From Solanum dulcamara (Eukaryota > Streptophyta > Magnoliopsida > Solanales > Solanaceae), in assembly GCF_947179165.1 (NCBI RefSeq), contig NC_077242.1, positions 76,985,097-77,049,096 of the forward strand: 64,000 nt of DNA, written 5' to 3'. Of this stretch, positions 1 to 14,035 are shown one piece after another. The position numbers and the translations under genes are program-made. The notes below the pieces were generated by a model. The model was not told the origin of the DNA and did no database searches. It was given only the letters and a program-made list of their open reading frames with translations. The number at the start of each line of letters is the position of its first letter. Position 1 is the stretch's first letter.

Positions 1-638
1 AAATCGCCTAATTTCGCTTATGTTGCCCATCAATTCTATAATCGTGCTGTGGATTGTGCCGAGGCTGCACGTACTGATCTCCGGATAACCTACAGAGGGT
101 CACATAAATGTTTCAAGAAAAATCCATTGGAAGGTAGTTCACTAAAAATAGCCATGGGCTTACATCTATGAAAAAATGGCAAAATCGCCTATTTTCGCTT
201 GTGCGACCCTTAAATTCTATGAATACACCGTGGATCGTGGAGAGGCTGCACGTAATGATCCCCTTGGTACCTATAAAGGGTCCCATAATGATATTAGAGT
301 AAAATTCACCAAAAGTCAGTTCACCAAAAATATTAAAGGGTTAACACACATGAAAAAAAAAATGATAAAATCACCTAATTCCGCTTGTACGACCCCTAAA
401 TTCTTTGAACGCGCTGTGGATCATGACAAGATAGAACGTATTGATTTCCTAGGTACCTATGAAGGGCGCCATAATGATTTTCGAGAAAAATCTACAAGAA
501 GCCAGTTTACCAAAAATATCAATGGGCTAACACATATGAAAAAAATAATAAAAAAAAGACTAATTCTGCCTGTGCGGCCCTTAAATGCTATTAACGTGCC
601 GTGAATCAGGACGAGGCTACACATACTGATTCCCTAAG
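1..638 (+). repeat. Satellite family B, left flank (about 3.5 monomers)
   Basis: Tandem monomers recur with starts near 1, 182 and 368, so the period is about 181-186 bp. Recurrent internal words are GAGGCTGCACGTACTGAT, GGTACCTA, AGGGTCCCATAATG, AGTTCACCAAAAATAT and the box GGGCTAACACACATGAAAAA followed by GGCAAAATCGCCTAATT. The box is shared with satellite A, but the other roughly 130 bp of the monomer is not visibly alignable to A. The 142-aa open frame at 176-604 is two B monomers read through and is not a gene. The array is cut off by the window start and interrupted near 638 inside a monomer. Confidence 0.85.
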
Positions 639-3322
639 TGTTATGTCGGAAAAAGACGGTTTAAAATTAATTTTAACTTTTTAGAGAAAAAATCAATTTT
701 AGAAAAGAAGAGTCGCCACTTTATTTTTTAAAGAAATTAAGAAAACTTAATTTAAAAGACCCTAATAGATTTAAGTTTTAAAAAATTAGAGAAAAAATTA
801 CGAGGTTCATATTACTATTTTAAGAAGGTTTTGGCATTTAAAATAGCCGCTAACATGCGGTTATTCGACGATTTAAAAATTATTTGACTAACTTTGTAAA
901 TAAATATTTTAACAACAATCGAAACATTAAACAATTTGAAAGAAGTATAAATTTTAAAACATTTAAGATAATTTATAAGAGTGATAGACTTGGTATAAAA
1001 ATCATGAAATAAAAGAGGAATAAATAATTTAAATGAAACAAACGATCATAAAAAAATGGTTTCTCTTCAAGGGATTTAATTAAACTAAACTAAACTATTA
1101 ATGTTAGAATTAGGATAAAATTAATTAATTAAATAATAGTAAAGGCAATAGAAATTAGTGGCGCTTAAAAGGAAACATTTTAGTTTTTAACATTAAACTA
1201 CCCCCAAACATGTATAAACAAAAATATTTTAAAATAGATGGAATTTTTTTTTATGTATTCATATTTTTCGGATTAGCGCCGACTTATTAATCGGAAGACA
1301 AAAATATAGGATTTTATCATTTTCTGCTCTGATCGACTTCTATTATTTTCGAAGGGCCTAACTACCCCTACCCCTCCTAAGTTTATTTATTATTATAATC
1401 CTAAAACGATCTAAAAGAAACAATAAAATCTAACGTCTTAAAAGGTGTCTAACATTCAACTTAAATATCCAAGAGGCATTGGTCATACTATTAGGATAGG
1501 TTTTAGACTAAAAAAAATATAAGCAACTTAATTAGACATATCGCCAAACAAAACAGATGAGACGAGCAATTAGCACATAAAATCTCAAGTAAGCCTCTAA
1601 ATTAAATTATTTAGCATGCTTGAAAACACAAATAAATAGTGAAAGTTGTAATGATTATGTGTTTGCATACAATCAGACGTAGGTATCGTAAATATAAAAC
1701 TTGAATAATATGAAGGGCAAATTTAATTACTAAGGTGATTATAATAAAAGAAGCATGCTTGATACTTTTACTTATTAACTAATAGTGTTTATGAAATTCT
1801 ATCAACATGATTCTTAGTTAGCAGCGTGCTGAGAATTTATTAAAATACTGTAGATATGATTTCTAAATATTGATATGCTGAAGATTTATTAAAATATAGA
1901 CACGATTTTAAAATAGAATAACATAATAAATATTTATTAGAACCCTATAGGCATGGCTTCTACACATAATATTATAAAAAATATTTATGAAGGCCTAATA
2001 TCTATTTAATTATCATGTTAAAATTATAATACCTATAAACATGATTGTTATATGATAAAATATGCTAAAAATATTGTTAGGTCCCATGGATCTAATAGAC
2101 TCAAAATTTTCTTACCTTATTAAAACCTACCTACAATTTTTATACCCAATGACATGCTTTCAAGCTAGGAATTATTTCATTTTGACACTACCTAATAACA
2201 TTTGCCAATATTTATTACACCCATATAATGAGTTTTAAAATAAAATATTCAATCAGGGTCATAGCACTATAAATACTTAAATATTCATTAAATCTCATAG
2301 ACATGAATTGCTATATGATATTTAACATAAAATTCTATGAGTGATTTCTAAATGATTAGCATGTTAAAAATATTAATTAAAATATATATAGACATGATAT
2401 ATTAAAAATTATAAATTCTATAGACATGATGTCTATACAAAATGGTATGTTTTTTTAAAAAATATTAATTAAATTATATAGACACGATGTGTTAAAATTA
2501 TAAAATCATATGGGCATGATGTCTATATGAAATGACATTTAAATCTAAATATGATTAAAACATTCAAAATTATTTAGTAGATCTTACATACATGATATTT
2601 AAATAGTTAATATGACAAAATTATTGTTTGAAACTATAAACATGGTTTTAAGTTTTAAAAGACAAGTTATAATGCAGAAATATCATCAAAGTAACTATTC
2701 TTATGAGATTTAAAATTTAATAAACACAGATAGCACATAAAATAGATAAATTATTTTGAAACATATATGATGATAAACGATATTTAACAAACTATCCTTA
2801 GATCATTTTATTTTATTTTTTGAGTGAAACAAACATCCTGTAAAAAATAAAATATTTATATCGTGAATAAATAAACCTAAGCATGTAGATATGAGTATTA
2901 TAACTAGATTACATGTATCCCAAACACACATAAATTTATGATAAACTAAAATTTAAAATAAGCAAGTAGCAAGTATATTCCCTCCCCATGTATTTTTCCC
3001 TTTTTATTATATACAGAGTTTATTATTATTACATGCCAAAATAATCAAGAGAGAAAATATACAAATAGGAATAATAAAACAGAAAATTAAAACTATCTGA
3101 ATTCTGTTCCAAATGAACTCTTCATGTCTTGAACTTTGAAATCCAAACCCTGCTAAACCATAAAGAAAATACAAGCAATATACAAATAATATAGAGGTAT
3201 AACATGATCATATTATTTTACTTAAATAAAGTAAACAAACAAGGTAAGAACATTTTTAAAATAATAAGCTAACATATAAAGAAAGGTTGGAACTAACCTG
3301 GATACTTTAGTTAGGGGATTCC
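639..3322. mobile_element. AT-rich non-satellite insertion, LTR-retroelement-like
   Basis: Satellite B stops in mid-monomer near 638 and satellite A starts in mid-monomer near 3323. The 2.7 kb between carries neither monomer and has no substantial ORF. It begins with TGTTATGTCGG and contains GAGTCGCCACTT near 710, a phrase I associate from memory with plant LTR retroelements. I could not find a clean TG...CA end pair or a target-site duplication, so the class is uncertain. It could be a retroelement remnant or ordinary AT-rich spacer. It marks the left B-to-A transition. Confidence 0.45.
1790..2660. repeat. Degenerate short repeats built on a TAGACATGAT-like word
   Basis: Variants of TATAGACATGAT followed by AT-rich spacer recur irregularly about every 50-100 bp (for example near 1800, 1905, 2288, 2390, 2425, 2483, 2510 and 2590). 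Two neighbouring stretches, about 2385-2440 and 2475-2535, align to each other with GATGTCTATA at corresponding places. This looks like an old decayed tandem array inside the AT-rich insertion. No function is suggested by the sequence. Confidence 0.5.
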
Positions 3323-6300
3323 TAACTCCTCTAAAGCGCCTCCGGGGCTACTAGATTCGTTCTCTAGGTCTTTACAGACGCTACTATGGAAGAAACCAAG
3401 AAAATTCGGCTCGGAGCCCCGGCACCTAAAAAGATTAGTGGGCTAATACACACGAAAAATTGGCAAAATCGCTTAATTCCTATTGCGTCGCCAATAAAAT
3501 GCTCCTAAGCCCTTCTAAAGCACTGCTGGGGCTACTGGAGTTGTTCCCTAGGTCATTACGGATGCTACTATGAAAGAATCCAAGAAAATTCAAATCGTAC
3601 CCCCGGCCCCAAAAAAATCTGTGGGCTAACACACACGAAAAAACTGAAAAAATTGTCTAATTCCTATTGCGTCGCCAATAAAATGCTCTTAAACACCACT
3701 AAAGTACCGTCGGGACTACTGAAGTCGTTTCCTAGGTCGTTACGGATGCTACTATGGAACAATTTGAAAACATTTCGACCCGGACCCCTAGCACCTAAAA
3801 AATCTGTGGGTTACCACACACGAAAAACTAGCAAAATTGCCTAATTTCTATTGCGTCGCCAATAAAATGCTCTTAATCCCCTCTAAAGCGCCGCCGGGGC
3901 CACTGTAGTTGTTCCATAGGTCGTTATGGATGCTACTATTGAAGAATCCAAGAAAATTCAACTCGAACCTCCGGCACCCAAAAAATCGCCTAATTCTTAT
4001 TTCGTCGCTAATAAAATTCTCCTACACCCTTCTAAAGCGCCTTCGGGGCTACTGGATTCATTCCCTAGGTCGTTACGGATGCTACTATGGAAGAATCCAA
4101 GAATATTCAACCTGGACCCCGGCACCTAAAAAATCTGTGGGCTAACACACACAAAAAACTGGAAAAATTTCCTAATTCCTATTGCGTCGCCAATAAAATG
4201 CTCCTAAACCCCTCTAAATTGCCATCGGAGCTACTGAAGTCGTTTCCTAGGTCGTTATAGACGCTACTATGGAATAATCCAAGAAAATTTCATCTCGGAC
4301 CCCCGGCACCTAAAAAATCCGTGGGTTAACATACACGAAAAACTGGCAAAATCGCCTAATTTCAATTGCATCGCCAATAAAATGCTCCTAAACCCCTCTA
4401 AAGCATTGCGGGGGCTACTAGAGTCGTTCTCTAGGTCATTACAGATGATACTATAGAAGAATCCAAGAAAATTCAACCCGAACCCTCAGCACCTAAAACA
4501 TTTGTGGGCTAACACACACAAAGAATTGGCAAAATCGCCTAATTCCTATTGATTCACCAATAAAATGCTCCTAAACCCTTCTAAAGTGCCGTCGGAGCTA
4601 CTAAAGTCATTCCCTAGGTCGTTACGGATGTTACTATGGAAGAATCCAAGAAATTTTTGACCTGGACCCCCGATACCTAAAACATCCATGGGTTAACAAA
4701 TACGAAAAACTGGCAAAATCGCCTAATTTTAATTGCATCGCCAATAAAATACTCCTAAACCCCTCTAAAGCATCCCCGGTGCTACTAGAGTCGTTCTGTA
4801 GGTCATTACGTATGATACTATAGAACAATCCAAGTAAATTCAACCCGGACCCCCGGTACCTTAAAAACCTGTGGGCTAACACACACAAAATATTGGTAAA
4901 ATCGCCTAATTCCTATTGCATCACCAATAAAATGCTTTTAAACCCCTGTAAAGTACAGCTGGGCTACTGGAGTCGTTTCCCAGGTCGTTATAGATGCTAC
5001 TATGGAATAACCTAAGAAAATACGACCCGAACCCCCGACACCTAACATATCTGTGGGCTAACACACACGAAAAACTGGTAAAATTGCCTAATTCCTATTG
5101 CGTCGCCAATAAAATGTTCCTAAACCCTTCTAAAGAACTGCTGGGGCTACTGAAGTCGTTCCCTAGATCGTTACAGATGCTACAATGGAAGAATCCAAGA
5201 AAATTCAACCCGAACCCCCGATACTTAAAATATTTGTGGGTTAACACATACGTAAAACTGGCAAAATCGCCTAATTCCTCTTGCGTCGCCAATAAAATGC
5301 TCCTAAACCCCTCTAAAGCGCCGCCAGAGCTACTAGAGTCATTTCCTAGGTTGTTACGGATGTTACTATGGAAGAATCTAAGAAAATTTGACATGGACCT
5401 CGGCACCTAAAAAATCTGTGGGTTAACACGCACGAAAAACTGGCAAAATTGCCTAATTCCTATTGCATCGCCAATAAAATGCTTCTAAACCCTTCTAAAG
5501 CGCCGACGAGGCTATTGAAGTCGTTACCTAGGTCGTTACGGATGTTACTATGGAAGAACCCAAGAAAATTTGACCTGAACCACAAAAAATCTGTGGGTTA
5601 ACACATACGAAAAACTGGCAAAATTGCCTAATTCCTATTGCATTGCCAATAAAATGCTTCTAAATCCCTCTAAAGCGCCACCGGGGCTACTGGAGTCATT
5701 CTATAGATCGTTACGGATGCTACTATGGAAAAATCCAAGAAAATTCAACTTGGACCCCGACACCTAAAAAATCTGTGGGCTAACACACACGAAAAACTGG
5801 AAAAATTGCCTAATTCCTATTGCGTTGTCAATAAAATGCTCCTAAACCCCTCTAAAGCGCCGTCGGAGCTATTGAAGTCGTTCCCTAGGTAGTTATAGAC
5901 ACTACTATGGAATAATCTAAGAAACTTTTAACCCGAACCCCCGGCACCTAAAAAATCTGTGGGTTAACATACACGAAAAACTGGCAAAATCGCCTAATTT
6001 CAATTGCATCGCCAATAAAATGCTCCTAAACCCCTCTAAAGAGTCGCCGGGGCTACTAGAGTCATTATTTAGGTCATTAAGAATGATACTATAGAAGAAT
6101 CCAAGAAAATTCAATCCGAACCCCGGCACCTAAAAAATTTGTGGGCTAACGCACACAAAGAATTGGCAAAATCGCCTAATCCCTATTGCATCGCCAATAA
6201 AATGCTTTTAAACCCTCTAAAGCGCAGCCGGGCTACTATAGTCGTTCCCTAGGTTGTTATAGATGCTACTATGGAAGAACCCAAGAAAATTCGACCCGAA

Positions 6301-9300
6301 CCCCCGACACCTAAAAAACTGTGGGCTAACACACACGAAAAACTGGCAAAATTGCCTAATTCCTATTGCGTCGCCAATAAAATATTCCTAAACCCTTCTA
6401 AAGCGCCACTGGGGCTACTGAAGTCGTTCTCTAGGTCGTTACGGACGTTACGATGGAAGAATCCAAGAAAATTCGACCCGGAACCCCACCACCTAAAAAA
6501 TCTGTGGGCTAACACAAACAAAAAACTGGAAAAATTGCATAATTCCTATTGCGTCGCAAATAAAATGCTCTTAAACCCTCTAAAGCGCCCCCGGGGCTAC
6601 TAAAGTTGTTTCCTAGGTCGTTACGGATGCTACTATGGAAAAATCCAAGAAAGTTTCGACTCGAACCCCCGGGACCTAAAATATCCGTGGCCAAACACAC
6701 ACAAAAAATTATAAAATCACCTAATTCTTATTGCGTCATCAATAAAATGATACTAAACACTTCTAAAGCGCCATCGGGGGATACTAGAGTTGTTCTTTAG
6801 GTCGTTACTGATGCTACAATGGAAGAATCCAAGAACATTCGACCCAGACCCCCGGCACCTAAAACAATCTGTGAGCTAACAGATACGAAAAACTGGTAAA
6901 ATCGCCTAATTCCTATTGCATCACCAATAAAATACTCCTAAATCCTTCTAAAACGTCGTCGGGGCTACTGAGGTCGTTTCCTAGGTCGTTACAGATGCTA
7001 CTATAGAAGAATCCAAGAAAATTCAACCCGGACCCTCGGCACCTTAAAAATCTGTGGGCTAACACACACAAAAAACTGGCAGAATCTTCTAATTCCTATT
7101 GCGTCGCCAATAAAATGCTCCTAAACCCTTCTAAAGCGCCACCAGGGCTACTGGAGTCGTTACCTAAGTCGTACGGAAGAATCCAAGCAAATTCAACCCA
7201 GACCACTATCACCTAAAAATATGTGGGCTAACACACATGAAAAACTGGAAAAATTGCCTAATTCCTATTTTATTGCCAATAAAATGCTCCTAAACCCCAC
7301 TAAAGCGCCTCCGGGGCTACTAGAGTCGTTCCCCAGGTCATTACGGACACTACAATGGAAGAATCCATGAAAATATGACCTGTACCCCCGGCACCTAAAA
7401 TATCCATGGGTTAACACACACGAAAGACTAGCAAAATCGCCTAATTTCTATTGCGTAGCCAATAAAATGCTCCTAAACCCCTCTAAAGCGCCACCGAGGC
7501 TACTGGAGTCGTTACCTAAGTCGTACGGATGCTATAATGGAAGAATCTAAGAAAATTCAACCTAGACCACCGGCACCTAAAAATATGTGGGCTAACACAC
7601 ATGAAAAATTGGAAAAATCGCCTAATTCCTATTTTATTGCCAATAAAATGCTCCTAAACCCCTTAAAGCGCCTCCGGGGCTAGTAGAGTCGTTCCCCAGG
7701 TCGTTACGGACACTACAATGGAAGAATCCACGAAAATTTTACCTGAATCCCCAGTACCTAAAATATCCATGGGTTAACACACACGAAAGACTAGCAAAAT
7801 CGCCTAATTTTAATTGCGTCGCCAATAAAATGCTCCTACACCCCTCTAAAGCGCCGTCGGAGCTATAAGAGTCGTTCCCTAGGTCATTACGGATGCTAAT
7901 ATGGAAGAATCCAAGAAAATTCGAAATGGACCCCCGGCACCCAAAATATCTATCGGCTAACACACACGAAAAACTAGAAAAATTACCTAATTTCTATTGT
8001 GTCGCCAATAAAATGTTCCTAAACCCTTCTAAAGTGCCGCCGAGGCTACTGGAGTCGTTCCCTAGGTCGTTACGGATGCTACTATGGAAGAATCTAAGAA
8101 AATTCGACCTAGACCCCCGACACCTAAAATATTTGTGGGCTAACACACACGAAAAACTAGCAAAATTGCCTAATTCCTATTGCGTCACTAATAAAATGTT
8201 CCTAAACCCTTCTAAAGCGCTGTTGGGGCTACTAGAGTCGTTCCATAGGTCATTACGGATGATACTATGGAGGAATACAAGAAACATTTGACCCAGACCC
8301 CCAGCACCTAAAACATCCGTGGGCTAACACACACAAAAAATTGGCAAAATCGCCTAATTCTTATTGCATCGCCAATAAAATGCTCCTAAACCCTTCTAAA
8401 GCGCCGTCGGGGCTACTGGAGTCATTCCCTAGGTCGTTATTGACGCTACTATGGAAGAATCCATGAAAATATAACCCGGTCCCCCGGCACCTAAAAAATC
8501 CATGGGTTAAGACACACGAAAAACTGGCAAAATCGCCTAATTCCTATTGCGTCTCCAATAAAATGCTCCTAAACCCATCTAATGCGCTGCCGGGTCTACT
8601 GGAGTCGTTCCCTAGATCGTTACGGATGCTACAATGGAAGAATCCAAGAAAATTCAACCCGGACCCCCAGGACCTAAAATATTTGTGGGCTAACACAAAT
8701 GAAAAACTGGCAAAATCGCCTAATTCTTATTACATCGCTACTAAAATGCTCCTAAACCCTTCTAAAGCGTCGCCAGGGCTTCTGGAGTCGTTCCCTAGGT
8801 CGTTACGGACGCTAGTATGGAAGAATCCAAGAAAATGCAATCTAGACCCCCAACACCTAAAAAATCTGTGGGCTAACACACACGAAAAACTGGAAACATT
8901 GCCTAATTCCTATTTCATTGCCAATAAAATGCTCCTAAACCTCTAAAGCGCCTCTAGGGCTACTAGAGTCGTTCCCTAGGTCGTTACGGACGTTACTATG
9001 GAAGAATCCAAGAAAATTCAACTCGGACCCCAACACCTAAAAAATCTGTGGGCTAACACACATGAAAATCTGGCAAAATCACCTAATTTCTATTGCGTCA
9101 CTAATAAAATGTTCCTAAACCCTTCTAAAGCGCTTCTGGGGCTACTAGAGTCGTTCCATAGGTTGTTACGGATGCTACTATGGAAGATTCCAAGAAAATT
9201 TGACCCGGACCCCCGACACCTAAAAAATCCGTGGGCTAACACACACGAAAAATTGGCAAAATCGCCTAATTCCTATTGTGTCGCCAATAAAATTCTCCTA

Positions 9301-12300
9301 AACCCTTCTAAAGCGCCGCTGGGGCTACTAGAGTCATTCCCTAGGTCAATACGGATGCTACTATGGAAGAATCAAAGAAAATTCGACCCAGACCTCCGGC
9401 ACCTAAAATTTCTGTGGGTTAACACACAGGAAAAATTGACAAAATTGCCTAATTCTTATTGCGTTGCCAATAAAATGCTCCTAAACCCTTTTAAAGCCCC
9501 TCCGGGGATACTAGAGTCGTTTTCCAAGTCGTTACGGACGCTACTATGGAAGAATCCATGAAAATTCAACCCGGACCCTTGATACCTAAAAAATCTGTGG
9601 GCTAACATATACGAAAATCTGGCAAAATTGCCTAATTCCTATTGCATCGCCAATAAAATGCTCTTAATCCCTTCTAAAGCACCGCCAGGGCTACTGGAGT
9701 CATTCCCTGTGTCGTTACGGATGCTACTATGGAAGCATTCAAGAAAATTTGACCCTGGCCCCCGACATCTAAAAAATCTATGGGATAACACACACGAAAA
9801 ACAGGCAAAATTGCCTAATTCCTATTGCATCGCCAATAAAATGCTCCTAAACCCCTCTAAAGCTCCGTCGAGTCTGCTAAAGTTGTTCCCTAAGTCGTTA
9901 CGAACATTATTATGGAAGAATCCAAGAAAATTCAACCCAGACCCCAGCACCTAAAAAAATTGTGGGTTAACACACACAAAAAATTGGCAAAATCGCCTAA
10001 TTCCTATTGCGTTTCCAATAAAATGCTCCTAAACCTCTTTAAAGTGCCGCCGAGGCTACTAGATTCGTTCCCTTAGTCGTTATGGATTCTATTATTAAAC
10101 TATCCAAAAGAATTCGACCCGGACCCCCTGCACCTTTAAAAATCCATGGGCTAATACACACGAAAAATTGGTAAAATCGCCTAATTCCTATTTTATTGCC
10201 AATAAAATGCTCCTAAACTCCTCAAAAATGCATCTGGGTCTACTAGATTAGTTCAGGTCGTTAAGGACGTAAATATGGAAGAATCAAAGAAAATTAAGCC
10301 TGTACCCCCGGCACCTAAAAAATCTATGGGCTAACACACACAAAAAATTAGCAACATAGCCTAATTCCTATTGCGTCACCAATAAAATGTTCCTAAACCC
10401 TTCTAAAGCGCTGCCTGGGCTACTAGAGTCGTTCCCTAGGTCGTTATGGATGCTACTATGGAAGATTCCAAGAAAAATCGATTTGTACCCCCGACACCTA
10501 AAAAATCTGTGGGCTAACACAAATGAAAAACTGGCAAAATTGCCTAATTCCTATTGCATCGCAAATAAAATGCTCCTAAACCCCTCTAAAGCGCCACTGG
10601 GGCTACTGAAGTCGTTTTCTAGGTCGTTATGGACGTTATTATGGAAGAATCCAAGAAAATTTGATCCGAACCCCCTGCACCGAAAAAATCTGTTGGTTAA
10701 CACACACGAAAAACTAGCAAAATCACCTAATTCCTGTTGCATTTCCAACAAAATGCTCCTAAACCTTTCTAAAGCGCCGCCGAGGCTACTGGAGTCGTTA
10801 CTTAGGTCGATACGGATGCTACTATGGACGAATCCAAGAAAATTCGACCTGGACACCCGGCACCTAAAAAATCTGTGGGCTAACACACACGAAAAACTAG
10901 AAAAATCACCTAATTCCTATTGCGTCACTAATAAAATGCTCTTGAACCCTTCTAAAGCGCCGTCGGGGCTACTGAAGTCGTTCTCTAGGTCGTTGGGGAT
11001 TATATTATAGAATATTCCAAGAAAATTCGACCCTGACCCCCGGCACCTAAAAAATCTGTGGGCTAACACATGAAAAGCTGGCAAATTTGCTTAATTCCTA
11101 TTGTATCGCCAATAAAATGTTCCTTATCCCTTCTAAAGTGTTGTCGGGGCTACTGAAGTCATTTCCTAGGTCATTGCGGATGCTACTATGGAAGAATCTA
11201 AGAAAATTCGACCGGGACCCCTGACAACTAAAAAATCTGTGGGCTAACACACATGAAAAACTGACAAAACTGCCTAATTCCTATTGCGTCGCTAATAAAA
11301 TGCAATAAACCCCTCTAAAGCACCATAGGGGCTACTGAAGTCGTTCCCTAGGTCGTTACAGATTCTTCTATGGAAGAATCTAAGAAAATTCGACCCAGAC
11401 CCCCAGCACCTAAAAAATCTGTGGGATAACACGCGAAAAACTAGCAAAATCGCCAAATTCCTATTTTATTACCAATAAAATGCTCTTAAAACCCTCTAAA
11501 GCACCTCCGGGGCTACTAGATTCATTCTCCAGGTCATTACGGACGCTACTATGGAAGAATCCAAGAAAATTCAGCCCGGACCCCCAGCACCTAAAAAATC
11601 TGTGGGCTAACACATACGAAAAACTGACAAAATCGCCTAATTCCTATTGAGTCGCCAATAAAATATTCTTAAACCCTTATAAAGTGCAACCAGGGCTATT
11701 GGAGTCGTTCCCTAGGTCGTTACGGATGCTGCTATTGAAGATTACAATCACTTTCGACCCGAACCCCAGCCACCTAAAAAATCTATGGGCTAACATACAT
11801 GAAAAACTGGCAAAATTGCCTAATTCCTATTGCGTCGCCAATAAAATGCAATAAACCCCTCTAAAGCACCATCGGGGCTACTGAAGTCGTTCCCTAGGTC
11901 GTTATGGATGCTACTATGGAAGAATCCAAGAAAATTCGACACGGACCCCGGCACCTAAAAAATCCGTGGGTTAACACTCATTAAAAACTGGCAAAATTGC
12001 CTATATCCTATTGCGTCGCCAATAAAAAGCTCCTAAACCCCTCTAAGGCTCCACCGAGGCTACTGAAGTTATTCCCAGGTCTTTACGGATGCTATTATGG
12101 AAGAATCAAAGAAAATTCGACCCGCCCCCCAGCACCTAAAAATTTCGTGGGTTAACACACACCAAAAACTGGCAAGATTGCCTAATTTTTATCGCGTCGC
12201 CAATAAAATGCTCCTAAACACCTCTAAAGCCCCTCCGGGACTACTAGATTTGTTCTCCAGGTCGTTACGGACGCTATTGTAGAAGAATCCAAGAAAATTC

Positions 12301-12625
12301 AGCCCGGACCCCCGGCACCTAAAAAATCTGTGGGCTAATTCAAATATCATTGCCAATAAAATGCTCCTAGACTCCTCTAAAGTGTCTCTAGGCTACTAGA
12401 GTCGTTCTCCAGGTCGGTACGGATCCTACTATGGTAGAATCCAAGAAATTTCGACCCGGACTCCCGGCACCTAAAAAATCTGTGGGTTAACACACATGAA
12501 AAACAGACAAAATTGCCTAATTTCCATTGCGTCGCTAATAAAATACTCCTAAACCCCTCTAAAGCGCCGCCGGTGCTACTAGAGTCGTTCTCTATGTCGT
12601 TAAGGATGCTACTATGGAAGAAGCC
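3323..12625 (+). repeat. Satellite family A, block 1 (183-bp monomer, about 51 copies)
   Basis: The period was measured directly: CCTAG at 5162 and again at 5345 is 183 bp. Consensus landmarks in order are GGGCTACTGGAGTCGTTCCC, TAGGTCGTTACGGATGCTAC, TATGGAAGAATCCAAGAAAA, CGACCCGGACCCCCGGCACC, TAAAAAATCTGTGGGCTAAC, ACACACGAAAAACTGGCAAA, TTGCCTAATTCCTATTGCGT, CGCCAATAAAATGCTCCTAA and CCCTCTAAAGCGCCGCCG. Monomers differ from one another by many substitutions and a few indels, typical of an older, less homogenised part of an array. Long open frames here (for example 8998-9561 and 10387-11010, plus strand) are monomer read-through. Confidence 0.97.
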
Positions 12626-14035
12626 AATAAAATATTTTAAATATAGAATAGTTCTATTAAAATAAAAACTCATGATGAGTTGATGAACAATGATAGAAAT
12701 AGTATAACTTAAAAATAATTCAATTCACGCTTATCAAAGGATTGAGAACTTGATATTATCCACATCATCAATTGTTTCGTTCAAAAATTGAACAAATGTC
12801 AAACAAAACAAAACTGATATTCAAATATCACAAAAAATGATTCATTAAATTAAATAATTACTCATTCTTTGTTATACATTTATTAATTATTTTTGTAATT
12901 AACATAAAACAACAATTTTTTCAAAGGAAAGAAAATTGAGAGTCAAAGAAAAATTGGAAATTATTTTTTACTTTATAAAAATATACAGTTAATTTAGTAA
13001 CAAAGATTCAGCAATATAAGCAATAAACATTTTATGTTATTCATGATATTTCTATGCTATCAAGATGAACGGGATTATTTTCTCTTTTCTTATTTTTTTA
13101 GTATATTATCTTTCACTTCTACTTCTAATACTACTATAAAATTACCAATAACCACAAACCTCATGGTCAACCTGCTAGCCAACAATGAAGGTAGTTATGT
13201 CATTTCAAAATTTTTGTGCATTCTAGTGTTGCACATCGTTGAATGAAAATTTGGACTATTACTTTAATTGACCATAAACTCATCTATCTTGCATATATTC
13301 CAAATACCTCCACTCCAGTTGGATCTTGGGCAGGAAATTACATAAGGTGTCCCCTTATGCAGTGGTCTTGATTTTTTGTCCTTCACAAAAGAAGTCTTAC
13401 AAAAACGTTTTTGTTTTCATTTTAAGTAGAGTCAAAGAACATTTTTGTCCTTTACACCTGAAATATTTTTTAAATATCTCCATGGTCAATTGCCTCTCAA
13501 CGTTTTTTTTTCATTTTTTTCTTTATTTTTCTTTTATTTAATATTTTTTCTCTTCTATTTTATTGCTTTTTTTGTTTTGTTTTTATTTTTTTTTAACTTC
13601 TATTTTTTTCTCATTCTTTATTTTATTTTTATTCATGTTTTTTTTCTTTTCTCTTTTATTTTTTAAATTTTTTGTCTTTTTTCATTAATTTTAAGAAAAA
13701 TGTTATTGTGTTCCTCATAAGTTTGACTTAGTAAAATTGATGGAAATTGTTGTCCATGAGAAACAACTTGCCTGGCTCTACGACAAGAGTTATAGAGAAT
13801 CTAATAATTTAGCTCCAATTAAGCTCATTTTTGGTGAAAACTGTCAGGAAATTCTTGAAATTTTCAAGGGGTCATTGGGATGGCATTGTGGGGTCATTCT
13901 TAGGTCAATTGTTGTCTCTAAGACCTCTCTTCTCTCTTTATTGGTGGTTTTAGACACTTGTGGTGCATGAACTATTTTGGGTTGTTTAAAAGCTTGGAGT
14001 GTGCGTGTTTTGGGGCTTGTTGGGACCCTTGACAG
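12626..14035. other. AT-rich non-satellite DNA with a T-rich tract; no supported gene
   Basis: Satellite A breaks off after GGAAGAAGCC and is replaced by AT-rich sequence. A strongly pyrimidine-biased tract, mostly T with scattered C, runs from about 13495 to 13690. The small ORFs here (70 aa at 13034-13246, 71 aa at 13326-13541, 77 aa at 13737-13970) show no recognisable domain. The first two are low-complexity hydrophobic readings of AT/T-rich DNA. The segment is the left outer part of the insertion that also carries the foldback element and may contain remnants of more than one element. Confidence 0.6.

Noticed and set aside
10387..11010. 207-aa plus-strand ORF
   Set aside because: Read-through of satellite A monomers; the same peptide phrase occurs in dozens of other frames across the window.
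13737..13970. 77-aa ORF with a non-repetitive sequence
   Set aside because: It lies in insertion DNA next to a foldback element, has no recognisable domain and no supporting gene structure.
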